Made by a program: the position numbers and the translations under genes. Positions 26,916 through 37,935 of a stretch of 57,727 bases of DNA are shown one piece after another. The notes beneath the pieces are model-generated. The model had not been told where the DNA came from and searched no databases. It worked only from the letters and a program-made list of their open reading frames with translations. The first letter of the stretch is position 1. Each line of letters opens with the position of its first letter. This DNA is from Moritella dasanensis ArB 0140. Its GTDB lineage: Bacteria > Pseudomonadota > Gammaproteobacteria > Enterobacterales > Moritellaceae. The stretch lies in assembly GCF_000276805.1 (NCBI RefSeq), contig NZ_AKXQ01000031.1:1-57727 (forward strand), written 5' to 3'.

Positions 26916-28916
26916 ATGAAAAAAGTTTTAAAAAGAACTTTTATCAGTGCTTCGGTACTATTAGCCACACATGCGTTTGCATTTGAACCCGCTATTTCAA
27001 TTCAAGAACTCCCCACATTAAAGCAAGAAGCTCAGCATTCTGAAGCAAGTAAACGTCTCGTCAATTTATTCACGCGCTCTCACTATAAATCTGTAGATTT
27101 TGATGACACTTTCGCTGTTGAAGTTTTCGATCGTTATTTAAAACACCTTGATGCTTATCGTACTATTTTCTTGCAAAGTGATGTAGATAGTTTTAATAAA
27201 TACGCTCTTTCATTTAAGAATGATTTCCGTCAAGGTCGTCTTGCCCCTGCTTATGATATTTATACCGTCGGTTTACAACGTCGTTATGAACGCTTTGCTT
27301 ATGCATTAACCTTGCTTGACACTGAAATTAAATTCGATACAGATGATGAGTACTATTTCGATACATCTGAGTCAGAGTGGGCTAAAACAACAGCACAACT
27401 TGATGAGTTATGGCGTCAAAAAGTTAAGTATGAAGCACTTAATTTAAAATTAACCGGTAAAGACTGGCCTGAGATAAAGAAATTACTGCATAAGCGTTAT
27501 GATACTGCTATCAAACGTCTGAAACAGACGCAGAGTGAAGATGTTTTCCAAACATTGATGAACTCGTATGCACGTAGTATCGAGCCGCACACTTCTTATT
27601 TATCCCCCCGTAACGCCGACCGCTTCAAAACCGAAATGAATCTTTCATTAGAAGGTATTGGTGCGGTATTACAGACGATTGACGATTATACCGTTATTCG
27701 CTCTTTAGTTGCTGGTGGACCTGCTGATGCGACCAAACAATTAAAAGCCGAAGATAAAATCGTTGGTGTTGCGCAAGATGACAAGACCATCGTTGATATT
27801 GTTGGTTGGCGCTTAGATGACGTCGTTGATAAAATTAAAGGCCCTAAAGGCACTAAAGTTCGCCTTGAAATCGTTCGTGGTGAAGGTGCAAGCGAAAAGC
27901 ACAAGATCGTCGAAATCATTCGTGACAAAGTGCGTTTAGAAGACCGCGCCGCAAAGTCGAAAGTGATCGATGTTGATGGTGAGAAGGTGGGTGTTATCGA
28001 AATCCCAAGCTTCTACGATGGCTTAACTAAAAATGTATTGACTGAATTAACCAAACTCAAAGAAGACAAGGTTAGTTCTATCATTGTCGACTTACGTGAT
28101 AATGGTGGCGGTGCATTAAAAGAAGCTAACTTACTTTCAGGTCTGTTTTTTGATTCAGGCCCGACAGTACAAGTGCGAGATGCGCGTAATAAAGTCAACG
28201 TACTTGAAGATCGTGATGGCAAAACTTACTACGACGGTCCACTTGTTGTGTTAGTTAACCGTTATAGTGCATCAGCATCAGAGATCTTCGCGGCGGCATT
28301 ACAAGACTACGGTCGCGCCTTAGTCGTTGGTGAACAGACATTTGGTAAAGGGACTGTACAACAGCACAGAACACTTGCGCGTTTGTATGATCTATATGAC
28401 AAGCCTATTGGCAGCGTGCAATATACTATTTCAAAATTCTACCGTATTAACGGTGGCAGCACGCAATTAAAAGGTGTATTACCAGACATCGCTTTCCCGT
28501 CGGCTGTACAACCAGAAGACACCGGTGAGTCAATTGAAGATAATGCACTGGCTTGGGATCAGATCCGTAAAGCAAGTTATCAGCAATCATTAGTTATACA
28601 ATCAAGTGTGAACACGTTAACTGAACGTCATAATAAGCGTGTAGCAACTAACCCTGAATTTAGTTATATCCAAGCCGATATTATTAAATATAAGCAGGAA
28701 CTTGATAGTAAAACAATTTCTTTAAAAGAGTCTGTGCGTATTACCGAACGTGAAGAAAACGAAGCACTTCGTTTGAAACGTTTAAATGAGCGTTTAGTAC
28801 GTAAAGAATTACCTGCGGTGAAATCATTTGATGATAAACCTGAGGACTTTGAGTTTGACGATGCCTTCTTATTAGAAGCCGCCAACATTGCTATTGATTT
28901 AAGTAAATCGAGCTAA
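26916..28916 (+). CDS. prc: Tail-specific periplasmic protease Prc
   Basis: S41-family carboxy-terminal processing protease that trims penicillin-binding protein 3 and, with NlpI, degrades the hydrolase MepS, thereby controlling peptidoglycan growth. 666 residues (682 in E. coli). Signal peptide about 1-22 ending THAFA; a PDZ domain near residues 240-320; the catalytic serine in NRYSASASEIFAAAL at about residue 452 and the lysine in GEQTFGKGTVQQ at about 477, matching the E. coli numbering. AAAGGA precedes the ATG. A strong terminator follows. Confidence 0.97.
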   Translation: MKKVLKRTFISASVLLATHAFAFEPAISIQELPTLKQEAQHSEASKRLVNLFTRSHYKSVDFDDTFAVEVFDRYLKHLDAYRTIFLQSDVDSFNKYALSFKNDFRQGRLAPAYDIYTVGLQRRYERFAYALTLLDTEIKFDTDDEYYFDTSESEWAKTTAQLDELWRQKVKYEALNLKLTGKDWPEIKKLLHKRYDTAIKRLKQTQSEDVFQTLMNSYARSIEPHTSYLSPRNADRFKTEMNLSLEGIGAVLQTIDDYTVIRSLVAGGPADATKQLKAEDKIVGVAQDDKTIVDIVGWRLDDVVDKIKGPKGTKVRLEIVRGEGASEKHKIVEIIRDKVRLEDRAAKSKVIDVDGEKVGVIEIPSFYDGLTKNVLTELTKLKEDKVSSIIVDLRDNGGGALKEANLLSGLFFDSGPTVQVRDARNKVNVLEDRDGKTYYDGPLVVLVNRYSASASEIFAAALQDYGRALVVGEQTFGKGTVQQHRTLARLYDLYDKPIGSVQYTISKFYRINGGSTQLKGVLPDIAFPSAVQPEDTGESIEDNALAWDQIRKASYQQSLVIQSSVNTLTERHNKRVATNPEFSYIQADIIKYKQELDSKTISLKESVRITEREENEALRLKRLNERLVRKELPAVKSFDDKPEDFEFDDAFLLEAANIAIDLSKSS

Positions 28917-28936
28917 ACTACCTCCGTTTTTACTTC

Positions 28937-28966
28937 AAGTGCAGCGTGATGCTGCACTTTTTTTTC
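28937..28966 (+). terminator. prc terminator
   Basis: GTGCAGC, loop GTGAT, GCTGCAC and a run of eight T, 21 bases after the prc stop. Confidence 0.92.
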
Positions 28967-29008
28967 CTTTTTTTTATGTCTCTATCCGTCGATAGATTAG
29001 GACTATAA

Positions 29009-31621
29009 ATGACAGTTAAGCCTAATGCCAAGCATTTAAAAGACTATACAGCCCCAAATTATTTCATTGATAATATTGATCTAGACTTTAACCTTGATGA
29101 TAGTAAAACTAAAATTGTCGCTATTAATAAGGTGCGTCGTAGTGGTAGCCATAACGATCCGCTTATATTAGATGGCGTTGATCTCACCTTGCTCGCTGTT
29201 TCTATAGACGGTCATCAAATTGATAATTATTTAGTGAAAGACAATCAGCTTATTATTTCTGATTTACCGTCTGAATGTGTACTTATCATTGAGACCGAAG
29301 TAAACCCACAGGAAAATACCAGCTTAGAAGGGTTATACAAATCAGCAGACGCTTTCTGTACGCAATGTGAATCTGAAGGCTTCCGTAAAATAACTTATTA
29401 CCTTGATCGCCCCGATGTACTTGCTGTTTTTAGTACTAAGATCACAGCAGATAAAGCGGCTTTCCCGTATCTATTATCTAACGGCAACTGTGTCGACAGT
29501 GGTGAACTCGATAATGGACGTCACTGGGTGCAATGGCGTGACCCATACCCGAAACCAGCGTATTTATTCGCATTAGTTGCGGGTGACTTTGATGTATTAA
29601 GAGATAGCTACATTACGACGTCAGGTCGTGATGTAAAGTTAGAGCTATTTGTTGATAAAGGTAATCTGTCACGTGGACATCATGCTGTTGAGTCGCTTAA
29701 AAAATCAATGAAGTGGGATGAAGATCGTTTTGGTTTAGAATACGATCTAGATGTGTACATGATTGTCGCGGTTGATTTCTTCAACATGGGCGCAATGGAA
29801 AACAAAGGCCTTAACGTATTCAATTCTAAATATGTATTGGCTGATGCGGCAAGTGCAACAGACGTTGATTACCTTGGTATTGAAGCGGTCATTGGGCACG
29901 AATATTTTCATAACTGGACTGGTAACCGTATTACTTGTCGTGATTGGTTCCAGTTAAGTTTGAAAGAAGGCTTAACAGTATTCCGTGATCAAGAATTCAG
30001 TTCTGATCTTGGTTCGCGTGCCGTGAATCGTATTCAAAATGTGAAAGTGTTACGTTCAGCGCAATTCCCTGAAGATGCAGGCCCTATGGCGCACCCAATT
30101 CGCCCGGCTTCCGTTATCGAAATGAATAACTTCTATACCGCGACGGTTTATAATAAAGGTGCTGAAGTTATCCGTATGATCCACACGTTATTAGGTGAAG
30201 CTAATTTCCGTGCCGGTATGGATTTATACATTAAGCGTCATGATGGTCAAGCCGTAACCTGCGATGATTTTGTTGCTGCAATGCAAGATGCCTCTGATGT
30301 CGATCTGACGTTATTCAAGCAATGGTATTCACAATCTGGGACACCAGAAGTAACGGTGACGGATCATTACGATGCACAAACTAAAACGTATACGTTATCA
30401 ATGCAGCAGCATACACCAAGCACTGCAGACCAGAAAGTGAAGCAAGTGTTACATATCCCTGTTGATATTGAGTTACTTGACGAGCAGGGTAATCAACTCG
30501 CTTTAACCTTTGAAGGGAAGTCGGTTCATCATGTATTGAACCTGACTGATAAACAACAAGACTTTGTATTCGACAATGTGACATCAGCACCCGTGCCAAG
30601 TTTATTCAGAGAGTTTTCTGCACCGGTTAAACTGCATTATGCCTACAGCAATGCGCAACTTGCGATGCTGATGGTACATGCAACGAATGACTTTGCGCGC
30701 TGGGATGCTTCGCAGTTATTAATTAATAAACATGTTGTTGAAAATGTTGCCCGTCTTGCTGATAAGCAAGCGCTTGAGTTACCGGCTGAATTCGGCCAAG
30801 CTTTCCGTGATTTGGTTGCCAATGCGCAGTTAGACCCCGCGTTGAAAGCGGAGATGCTACAGTTCCCATCAACGAACAGCTTAATGGGCTTGTTTGTTGA
30901 AGTGGATGTTGATGCATTGTTAACAGTTACTGGTTTTATTAAGGCGCAAATTGCAACGAATGTAGCGACGACATGTGCTGCTATGTATGCCGATATGCCA
31001 ACCCGAAAGTATGAAGTAGCGCACGATCATATTGCTATGCGTTCATTAAAGAATGTATGCCTGGAATATATCGCATTAGCAAATGTAACCAATGTTAACG
31101 AGTTGGTATTAGCACAGTTTGAACAGTCAGATAATATGACCGATACGATGGGGGCAATCAGTGCGGCAAACAAAGCGCAGTTACCTTGCCTTAAAATGAT
31201 GATGTCTGCATTTGAATCGACTTGGTCGCATGACGGTTTAGTGATGGACAAATGGTTTATTCAAATTGGTCTTAATCCGAGTGAAAACTGCCTAGCTGTA
31301 GTGAAAGAAACCTTAACACATGGTAGCTTCTCTTTAGTTAATCCGAATCGAACACGTTCATTAATAGGTAGTTTTTCTGCACTCAATACCAAAGCGTTCC
31401 ATGCGATTGACGGTAGTGGTTATGCTTTCTTAGCGGATATTCTGTGTCAGCTAAACAGCAGTAACCCACAAGTTGCTTCACGATTAATCACACCGCTTAT
31501 TGAATTTAAGAAATTTGATTCAGTACGCCAAGGGTTAATGAAAGCACAACTTGTTCGATTAAGTAACATTGATGCTTTAGCCGCCGATTTGTTCGAAAAG
31601 ATTGACCGTGCTTTAGCCTAA
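29009..31621 (+). CDS. pepN: Aminopeptidase N
   Basis: M1-family zinc aminopeptidase, the main broad-specificity aminopeptidase of the cytoplasm, finishing protein breakdown. 870 residues, the E. coli length. GAMENKGLNVF near residue 260 (substrate N-terminus recognition), zinc site GHEYFHNWTGNR near 295 with the third ligand in LKEGLTVFRDQEF, and YFHNWTGNRITCRDWFQLSL typical of the PepN subgroup. TAGGA precedes the ATG. Single gene between its own hairpin terminator and that of prc. Confidence 0.98.
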   Translation: MTVKPNAKHLKDYTAPNYFIDNIDLDFNLDDSKTKIVAINKVRRSGSHNDPLILDGVDLTLLAVSIDGHQIDNYLVKDNQLIISDLPSECVLIIETEVNPQENTSLEGLYKSADAFCTQCESEGFRKITYYLDRPDVLAVFSTKITADKAAFPYLLSNGNCVDSGELDNGRHWVQWRDPYPKPAYLFALVAGDFDVLRDSYITTSGRDVKLELFVDKGNLSRGHHAVESLKKSMKWDEDRFGLEYDLDVYMIVAVDFFNMGAMENKGLNVFNSKYVLADAASATDVDYLGIEAVIGHEYFHNWTGNRITCRDWFQLSLKEGLTVFRDQEFSSDLGSRAVNRIQNVKVLRSAQFPEDAGPMAHPIRPASVIEMNNFYTATVYNKGAEVIRMIHTLLGEANFRAGMDLYIKRHDGQAVTCDDFVAAMQDASDVDLTLFKQWYSQSGTPEVTVTDHYDAQTKTYTLSMQQHTPSTADQKVKQVLHIPVDIELLDEQGNQLALTFEGKSVHHVLNLTDKQQDFVFDNVTSAPVPSLFREFSAPVKLHYAYSNAQLAMLMVHATNDFARWDASQLLINKHVVENVARLADKQALELPAEFGQAFRDLVANAQLDPALKAEMLQFPSTNSLMGLFVEVDVDALLTVTGFIKAQIATNVATTCAAMYADMPTRKYEVAHDHIAMRSLKNVCLEYIALANVTNVNELVLAQFEQSDNMTDTMGAISAANKAQLPCLKMMMSAFESTWSHDGLVMDKWFIQIGLNPSENCLAVVKETLTHGSFSLVNPNRTRSLIGSFSALNTKAFHAIDGSGYAFLADILCQLNSSNPQVASRLITPLIEFKKFDSVRQGLMKAQLVRLSNIDALAADLFEKIDRALA

Positions 31622-31677
31622 TCTGACTGCAACATAACAAATTTAACATTTAGTTAAACGATTGTTTTATAAAAACG

Positions 31678-31716
31678 GGGTATATGGACCAATTCTGGCG
31701 TCATATACCCACTTTT
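31678..31716 (+). terminator. Hairpin after pepN
   Basis: Perfect 9-bp inverted repeat GGGTATATG/CATATACCC with a 15-base loop, followed by ACTTTTAG; a moderate terminator 56 bases after pepN. The remainder of the gap up to 31883 is AT-rich and should contain the glutamate dehydrogenase promoter. Confidence 0.65.
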
Positions 31717-31883
31717 AGTAATTTATCAATGTTTTATTCTTAAAAACTTCCATTTATCTTTCTATCTTGTTGCCTCTGTAGCATTTTTATTACAAATATT
31801 AATGTTAGAATGCCCGCTGAATTACCGTCATAAGTTACTTTTTTAGCTAGACTTAATAAACCGAGATTTAAAGGATTGCTAGT

Positions 31884-34800
31884 ATGTTGAATAAAACGCC
31901 TATTCCTGTGTTACTGGAAAACGTAATCAGCCTTGTAAAGACCAAAGTAGATGCGAAAAGCAATACATTAGTCGAGCAGTTTGTCACTGCATTATATGCT
32001 GGAATGAGGCAGGAAGATCTCTCTTCGCGTAGTGATAGTGATCTGTATTGTGCTGCAATTAGTTTGTGGAACAGATTAAATAGTAGTAATAATAACGGCC
32101 CTGACATTTGTGTTTACAACCCAGAAATTAGCCTTAATGGTTGGCAGTCAACACATACGATTGTTGAAATCATTGTCGCTGACTCACCATTTTTGACTGA
32201 ATCGGTCATGATGGCTTTATCTCGACTTGGCGTAATATCACATTTGATGTTACATCAGCCAATTGCTTTGAAACGAGATGATAATGGCCGTGTAAACAAA
32301 ATTCTAACCAATCCTAAAAATGCCAAGAATTTTACCTCTGAAACCGTATTCTTAATTGAAATCGATCGTCAAACAGAAAACAGCAAATTAGATGCCATTA
32401 GTGCTGAATTAGCTTCAGTATTAAATGAGATTGCGTTGGCGGTTAATGATTGGTCTCCAATGCATGATAAGTTACTTGCTGTTATTGAACAGCTGTCTGC
32501 AAAGCCAAAGAAAAAAGGTATCGACTATGCTGATACACTTAAGTTCTTAGCATGGTTAGCTGATCACAATTTCACCTTGCTCGGCTACCGTCGTTACGAT
32601 ATCGAACCGGTAAAGGGTGACTATGTTATCACGCCTGATTGTGATTCAAGTTTAGGTATCATGAAAAATTCGGTCAATAACCAAGGTTATGGCTTATCTA
32701 ATTTATCCTCTGACGCCAAACGTGAAGTATTATCTCAAAACACCCTTATTTTAACCAAGAGTGACGCTAAATCTCGCGTACACAGACCTGCAAATATCGA
32801 TTATGTCGGCATTAAAATATTCGATGAAGATAATAATGTAATTGGTGAAGAGCGTTTTATTGGTTTATACGCGTCATCAATTTATAACAGCAGCGCCATT
32901 GATATTCCGCTTATCAGCGATAAAATTAAACGTGTACTTGATACGTCTGGTTACAACCCTGTAAATCATTCATATAAAGCATTGTTAAACATTTTAGAAA
33001 CCTATCCGCGTGATGAATTGATCCAATCGAGCGAAGCAGATATTTTGCATTGTGCTTTGGGTGTTTTACACATGCAAGATCGCGATCAGGTTAAACTGTT
33101 TGTACGAAAAGACTTATTCGGTCGTTATTATTCTTGTCTGGTTTACGTGACGAAAGAACGTTACAACACGCACTTACGTGAGAAGACCCAGCAAGTACTG
33201 GCTGACTATTTAGGCAGTGATAAAGAAGTTGAATTTAATACCTATTTCTCTGAAGGTAATATGGCTAGAACACAATATATTGTACATGTTGATCAGAATG
33301 AAAAAGAAGTACAAGTAAATCTAGCTGAAATTGAGCAGAACTTAACTGAAGCGGCTAAGTCGTGGAATGATAAATTAAAAACATCGATCGTTAGTCATTA
33401 CGGTGAAGAGAAAGGCCGTTCTTTATCTGAGAAGTACATTCATGCTTTCCCTCAGTCGTATAAAGAATATGTGTTACCTAACTCTGCAGTAGCTGATATT
33501 ATCAAGTTAGAAACACTGTCGACTGAGCACAAACTTGAAATGATTTTCTACCGTGCGCAAGAAGAGCAACATGACTCTAACCACGTACGTCTAAAATTAT
33601 TCCATAAAGACCAACCAATCCATTTGTCAGATGTATTACCTATGTTAGAAAACATGGGTTTAAAAGTACTTGGCGAAACACCGTTTAAAGTAAAAACAGC
33701 AGACGGTACGATATATTGGGTACTCGATTTCACCATGCTTTATACCGGTGATAACGTACTGGATACGACTGAACGTAGTGCTGACTTTATGTCGACGTTC
33801 CATCAAGTATGGGAAAATCGTTTAGAGAATGATGGTTTTAATAAATTAGTACTTAAAACTAATTTATCAGGTCGTCAAATCTCGGTATTAAGATCATATG
33901 CTAAATACATGCGTCAAATTGGTAACAACTTTAGCCAAGCTTATATCGAGAATACCTTAGCGTCATTACCGGAATTGGCCAATAGTTTGTATTGCTATTT
34001 CCATCAAAAATTTGCAATGGACCAAGGTGAAATTGATAGCCTAGATATCATTGCTAATTTTGAAACGAAACTTGAAAAAGTGAACAACTTGGATGATGAC
34101 CGTATTATTCGTCGTTTCATCGACCTTATCACGGCAACATCACGTACTAACTTCTATCAAGTTGATTCAAGATTAAAAACAGCAAATAAAAGTAAAGCCT
34201 ATATCTCATTTAAGTTTGAGTCGTCACTGATCCCTGACATGCCATTACCATTGCCAAAATTTGAAGTGTTTGTGTATTCACCGCAGGTTGAGGGTGTACA
34301 TTTACGTGGTGGTAAAGTAGCCCGTGGTGGTTTACGTTGGTCTGATCGTCGTGAAGATTTCCGTACTGAAGTGCTTGGCCTCGTAAAAGCACAGCAAGTT
34401 AAAAATACCGTCATTGTGCCTGTTGGTGCTAAAGGTGGTTTTGTTTGTAAACAAATTCAACCTAGCCACAGCCGTGATGAAGCATTCAATATTGGTAAAG
34501 AATGTTACCGTACATTTATCCGTGGTTTACTTGATATCACCGATAACATTGTTGATGGTGAACTTGTTCATCCAACAAATGTACGTTTCTATGATGAAGC
34601 GGATTCATATTTGGTAGTAGCAGCAGACAAAGGTACGGCCACTTTCTCTGATATCGCCAATGAGATCAGTGATGAGTACAACTTCTGGCTAGGTGATGCA
34701 TTTGCATCAGGTGGTTCAGTGGGTTATGACCATAAAAAAATGGGTATTACCGCAAAAGGTGCGTGGGAATCGGTTAAACGTCACTTCCGTGAAATGGGCA

Positions 34801-36734
34801 TTAACTGTCAGGAAGAAGAGTTTACCTGTATTGCGGTGGGTGACATGGCTGGTGATGTATTTGGTAACGGCATGCTGCTATCAAAAAGCACGAAGTTAAT
34901 CGCGGCATTTAACCACATGCACATCTTCATCGATCCAAACCCAGATTGTGCAACCAGTTATGCAGAACGTGATCGTTTATTTAAACTACCGCGTTCAAGC
35001 TGGACTGATTACGATCGTTCTATTATGTCTAAAGGCAGTGGTATCTTCTTACGTTCAGCAAAAGCGATTACACTAACGCCTGAAATTAAGAAAATGTTGG
35101 GTACGAAAGTATCATTAATGACGCCGACTGATTTAATCAAAGCGATTCTAACGTCACGAGCCGATTTACTGTGGAATGGCGGTATCGGTACTTATGTTAA
35201 AGCAGCAACAGAAACAAACAATGATGTTGGCGATCGTGCCAATGATCATGTCCGTATTAACGGCAGTGAACTTAACGTTAAGATTGTTGGTGAAGGTGGT
35301 AATTTAGGTTGTACACAACTTGGTCGTATTGAATACGGCAGGAATGGCGGTCGCATTAACAGTGACTTCATTGATAACGTGGGTGGTGTAGATTGCTCAG
35401 ATAATGAAGTAAACATTAAGATCTTACTTAACAGTATCGTTAGTAGCGGTGACTTGACGCGTAAGCAACGTAATGAACTGTTGTACTCAATGACAGATGA
35501 AGTATCTGAAATTGTATTAAACAATGCTTACAAGCAAACATTGTCGGTATCTGTTACGCAAACACGTGCAGCAGAACAGTTAAAAGAACAAATTCGCTTC
35601 ATCCAAATGCTTGAACGTAGTGGTAAGTTAAATCGTCAACTTGAGTTCTTACCAAGTGAAGATGAATTGGCTGAACGACTCGGTAAAAATGAAGGGTTAA
35701 CACGACCAGAGCTTGCAGTTTTACTTGCATACGCAAAAATGCAGTTAAAAGAACAACTCAATTGCCCTGAAGTATTTGAAGACGAATTCTTATCTGAATT
35801 GCTTATCACTGCGTTCCCGCAGTTGCTACAAGACAAGTACAAAGTACAAATGCAAGATCACCCACTTAGAAATGAAATCATTGCAACACAGCTTGCCAAT
35901 GAAATCATTAATGACATGGGCTTGAACTTTGTTGGTCGTATGCAAGACGAAACTGGTTCAACGGTTGTCGAAATTGCAAAATGTTTCGTTATTTCTAAGC
36001 ATGTTATCGGCATGGAAAACATGTGGGACATCGTGACAGGGTTAGATAACAAGGTTGATTCTTCAACACAGCTAGATATGTTATTTGAAAGCCGCCGCTA
36101 TATTCGTCGTGCTTCATGTTGGTTAGTGCGTTACCGTGACCGTAACATGAGTATTTCAGATACGATTGCTTTCTATAAACCTATTTATAAGGGTATGAAA
36201 GAAAATACCGAACAAGTACTTGTTGACGCAGATAAAGAAAAACAAAGTAAACGTATTAATGCATTTATTGAAAAATCAGTACCTGCAGATATCGCTAATG
36301 AGATTGTTCATCAGAACACTTTATTCTCGGTATTTGATATTGCAGACTTGTGTAAACAACATCAAGTACCAATGTCTTTAGTACAATCTGTTTTCTTCTC
36401 GTTAGGTAACAAACTCCAGCTGCATGACTTTATGCATCAAATCAACTTGCAACCTGTTGCTAACCATTGGCAAGCACTTGCAAGAGCCGCGTTCCGTGAA
36501 GAACTTGCGCTACAACAACGTAGCTTAACATCAGTGGTGTTATCTACTTGTTCATCAACAGGTAAGTGCGATATAATCATTGACGAATGGTTATCTGATC
36601 ATGACGCGCTTGTTGTTCGTTGGCTGCAAATGTTAGCTGATTTTAATATGAGTTCTTCGCATGAGTTTGCTAAATTCTCAGTTGCATTACGAGAATTGAA
36701 TTTACTTCACTTAAGCTGCAGAAATGCGAGCTAA
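31884..36734 (+). CDS. Large NAD-specific glutamate dehydrogenase
   Basis: Catabolic enzyme converting glutamate to 2-oxoglutarate and ammonium with NAD. At 1616 residues it belongs to the L-180 class (Pseudomonas aeruginosa GdhB, Caulobacter GdhZ), not to the common 450-residue enzymes. A long regulatory N-terminal region of about 700 residues with ACT-like segments precedes the catalytic core: GGLRWSDRREDFRTEVLGLV near residue 815, the substrate lysine region VPVGAKGGFV, and the Rossmann segment IAVGDMAGDVFGNGML near 985; a helical C-terminal region follows. AAAGGA lies before the ATG. Common in marine gammaproteobacteria that use amino acids as carbon sources; absent from E. coli. Confidence 0.95.
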   Translation: MLNKTPIPVLLENVISLVKTKVDAKSNTLVEQFVTALYAGMRQEDLSSRSDSDLYCAAISLWNRLNSSNNNGPDICVYNPEISLNGWQSTHTIVEIIVADSPFLTESVMMALSRLGVISHLMLHQPIALKRDDNGRVNKILTNPKNAKNFTSETVFLIEIDRQTENSKLDAISAELASVLNEIALAVNDWSPMHDKLLAVIEQLSAKPKKKGIDYADTLKFLAWLADHNFTLLGYRRYDIEPVKGDYVITPDCDSSLGIMKNSVNNQGYGLSNLSSDAKREVLSQNTLILTKSDAKSRVHRPANIDYVGIKIFDEDNNVIGEERFIGLYASSIYNSSAIDIPLISDKIKRVLDTSGYNPVNHSYKALLNILETYPRDELIQSSEADILHCALGVLHMQDRDQVKLFVRKDLFGRYYSCLVYVTKERYNTHLREKTQQVLADYLGSDKEVEFNTYFSEGNMARTQYIVHVDQNEKEVQVNLAEIEQNLTEAAKSWNDKLKTSIVSHYGEEKGRSLSEKYIHAFPQSYKEYVLPNSAVADIIKLETLSTEHKLEMIFYRAQEEQHDSNHVRLKLFHKDQPIHLSDVLPMLENMGLKVLGETPFKVKTADGTIYWVLDFTMLYTGDNVLDTTERSADFMSTFHQVWENRLENDGFNKLVLKTNLSGRQISVLRSYAKYMRQIGNNFSQAYIENTLASLPELANSLYCYFHQKFAMDQGEIDSLDIIANFETKLEKVNNLDDDRIIRRFIDLITATSRTNFYQVDSRLKTANKSKAYISFKFESSLIPDMPLPLPKFEVFVYSPQVEGVHLRGGKVARGGLRWSDRREDFRTEVLGLVKAQQVKNTVIVPVGAKGGFVCKQIQPSHSRDEAFNIGKECYRTFIRGLLDITDNIVDGELVHPTNVRFYDEADSYLVVAADKGTATFSDIANEISDEYNFWLGDAFASGGSVGYDHKKMGITAKGAWESVKRHFREMGINCQEEEFTCIAVGDMAGDVFGNGMLLSKSTKLIAAFNHMHIFIDPNPDCATSYAERDRLFKLPRSSWTDYDRSIMSKGSGIFLRSAKAITLTPEIKKMLGTKVSLMTPTDLIKAILTSRADLLWNGGIGTYVKAATETNNDVGDRANDHVRINGSELNVKIVGEGGNLGCTQLGRIEYGRNGGRINSDFIDNVGGVDCSDNEVNIKILLNSIVSSGDLTRKQRNELLYSMTDEVSEIVLNNAYKQTLSVSVTQTRAAEQLKEQIRFIQMLERSGKLNRQLEFLPSEDELAERLGKNEGLTRPELAVLLAYAKMQLKEQLNCPEVFEDEFLSELLITAFPQLLQDKYKVQMQDHPLRNEIIATQLANEIINDMGLNFVGRMQDETGSTVVEIAKCFVISKHVIGMENMWDIVTGLDNKVDSSTQLDMLFESRRYIRRASCWLVRYRDRNMSISDTIAFYKPIYKGMKENTEQVLVDADKEKQSKRINAFIEKSVPADIANEIVHQNTLFSVFDIADLCKQHQVPMSLVQSVFFSLGNKLQLHDFMHQINLQPVANHWQALARAAFREELALQQRSLTSVVLSTCSSTGKCDIIIDEWLSDHDALVVRWLQMLADFNMSSSHEFAKFSVALRELNLLHLSCRNAS

Positions 36735-36785
36735 CGAGTAAATTGATATATGCGTAAGCACTCAATTAAAATGATTTAATTATGA

Positions 36786-36810
36786 AGCACTGTTGATACA
36801 GTGCTTTTTT
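36786..36810 (+). terminator. Terminator after glutamate dehydrogenase
   Basis: AGCACTGT, loop TGAT, ACAGTGCT and a T-run, only 15 bases before the pyrD start; its T-run runs into the pyrD ribosome-binding region. Confidence 0.88.
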
Positions 36811-36824
36811 ATGAGGAATAGAAA

Positions 36825-37835
36825 ATGTTATATCGTATTGCACGTGAATTTTTCTTTATGCAAGACCCAGAAGTAGTGCATGAAATGACAATTAAAGGCT
36901 TAAAATTAACGGGTTCTACTCCTTTAAGTTGCTTATATTCGCAGAAATTACCGAGCAAACCAGTCACGGTAATGGGACTGGAGTTTCCTAATCCAGTTGG
37001 TTTAGCTGCTGGCCTTGATAAAAACGGTGAATGCATTGACGCGTTTGCGGCAATGGGATTTGGTTTCATTGAAGTGGGTACCGTTACACCGCTTCCACAA
37101 GCTGGTAATGAAAAGCCGCGTATATTCCGTATTACCGAAGCTGAAGCGATTATTAACCGTATGGGCTTTAATAACGCCGGTGTAGACGCGCTTGTTGAAA
37201 ACGTTAAAAATGCGCAATACAAAGGTATTTTAGGTATAAACATTGGTAAAAACAAAGATACGCCAATCGAAAAGGGTAACGATGATTACCTTATTTGTAT
37301 GGATAAGGTTTACCAGCACGCGTCTTATATTACTATTAATATCTCGTCACCAAATACACCAGGGTTACGTACGTTACAGTATGGTGAAGCATTGGATAGT
37401 TTATTAAGCTGTCTTAAAGAATGCCAATCTGAACTGACGAAAACACATGAAAAATATGTGCCGTTAGCCGTTAAAATTGCACCTGATTTAACCGATGATG
37501 AGTTAGCGCAAGTTGCTGAGTCATTAGTTAAGTATAAAATGGATGGTGTTATTGCGACAAATACGACATTAGACAGAACATTAGTCCATGATATGCCACA
37601 TGCGTGTGAAGCCGGTGGCCTAAGTGGTCGTCCAGTTCAACATGCAAGTACAGAAATTGTGCGTAAACTTGCAGTATTGCTTGATGGTCAATTACCGATT
37701 ATCGGGGTAGGCGGTATCGACTCTGTTGTGTCAGCAAAAGAAAAATTTGTTGCCGGCGCAGAATTAGTACAGGTGTACAGTGGATTTATCTACAAAGGGC
37801 CTAAATTAGTTAAAAAGATTGTCAAAAGTTTATAA
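36825..37835 (+). CDS. pyrD: Dihydroorotate dehydrogenase (quinone)
   Basis: Class 2 membrane-associated flavoenzyme that oxidises dihydroorotate to orotate in pyrimidine synthesis, passing electrons to quinone. 336 residues (E. coli also 336). The N-terminal helix pair for membrane and quinone contact ([21 protein letters not shown]), FMN-site segments [11 protein letters not shown] and MGFNNAGVD, the catalytic serine in [11 protein letters not shown] near residue 176, and GVGGIDS near the end are visible. GAGGAA precedes the ATG. Followed by zapC as in E. coli. Confidence 0.98.
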   Translation: MLYRIAREFFFMQDPEVVHEMTIKGLKLTGSTPLSCLYSQKLPSKPVTVMGLEFPNPVGLAAGLDKNGECIDAFAAMGFGFIEVGTVTPLPQAGNEKPRIFRITEAEAIINRMGFNNAGVDALVENVKNAQYKGILGINIGKNKDTPIEKGNDDYLICMDKVYQHASYITINISSPNTPGLRTLQYGEALDSLLSCLKECQSELTKTHEKYVPLAVKIAPDLTDDELAQVAESLVKYKMDGVIATNTTLDRTLVHDMPHACEAGGLSGRPVQHASTEIVRKLAVLLDGQLPIIGVGGIDSVVSAKEKFVAGAELVQVYSGFIYKGPKLVKKIVKSL

Positions 37836-37935
37836 CTTTATACTTGGTTTTAGTCTATATTTCTGATAAGGGTATTTACATATGGATGGGGTGTAGTTAA
37901 ACTAGCAGACAGTTAATTACACTACTGGTATCAGG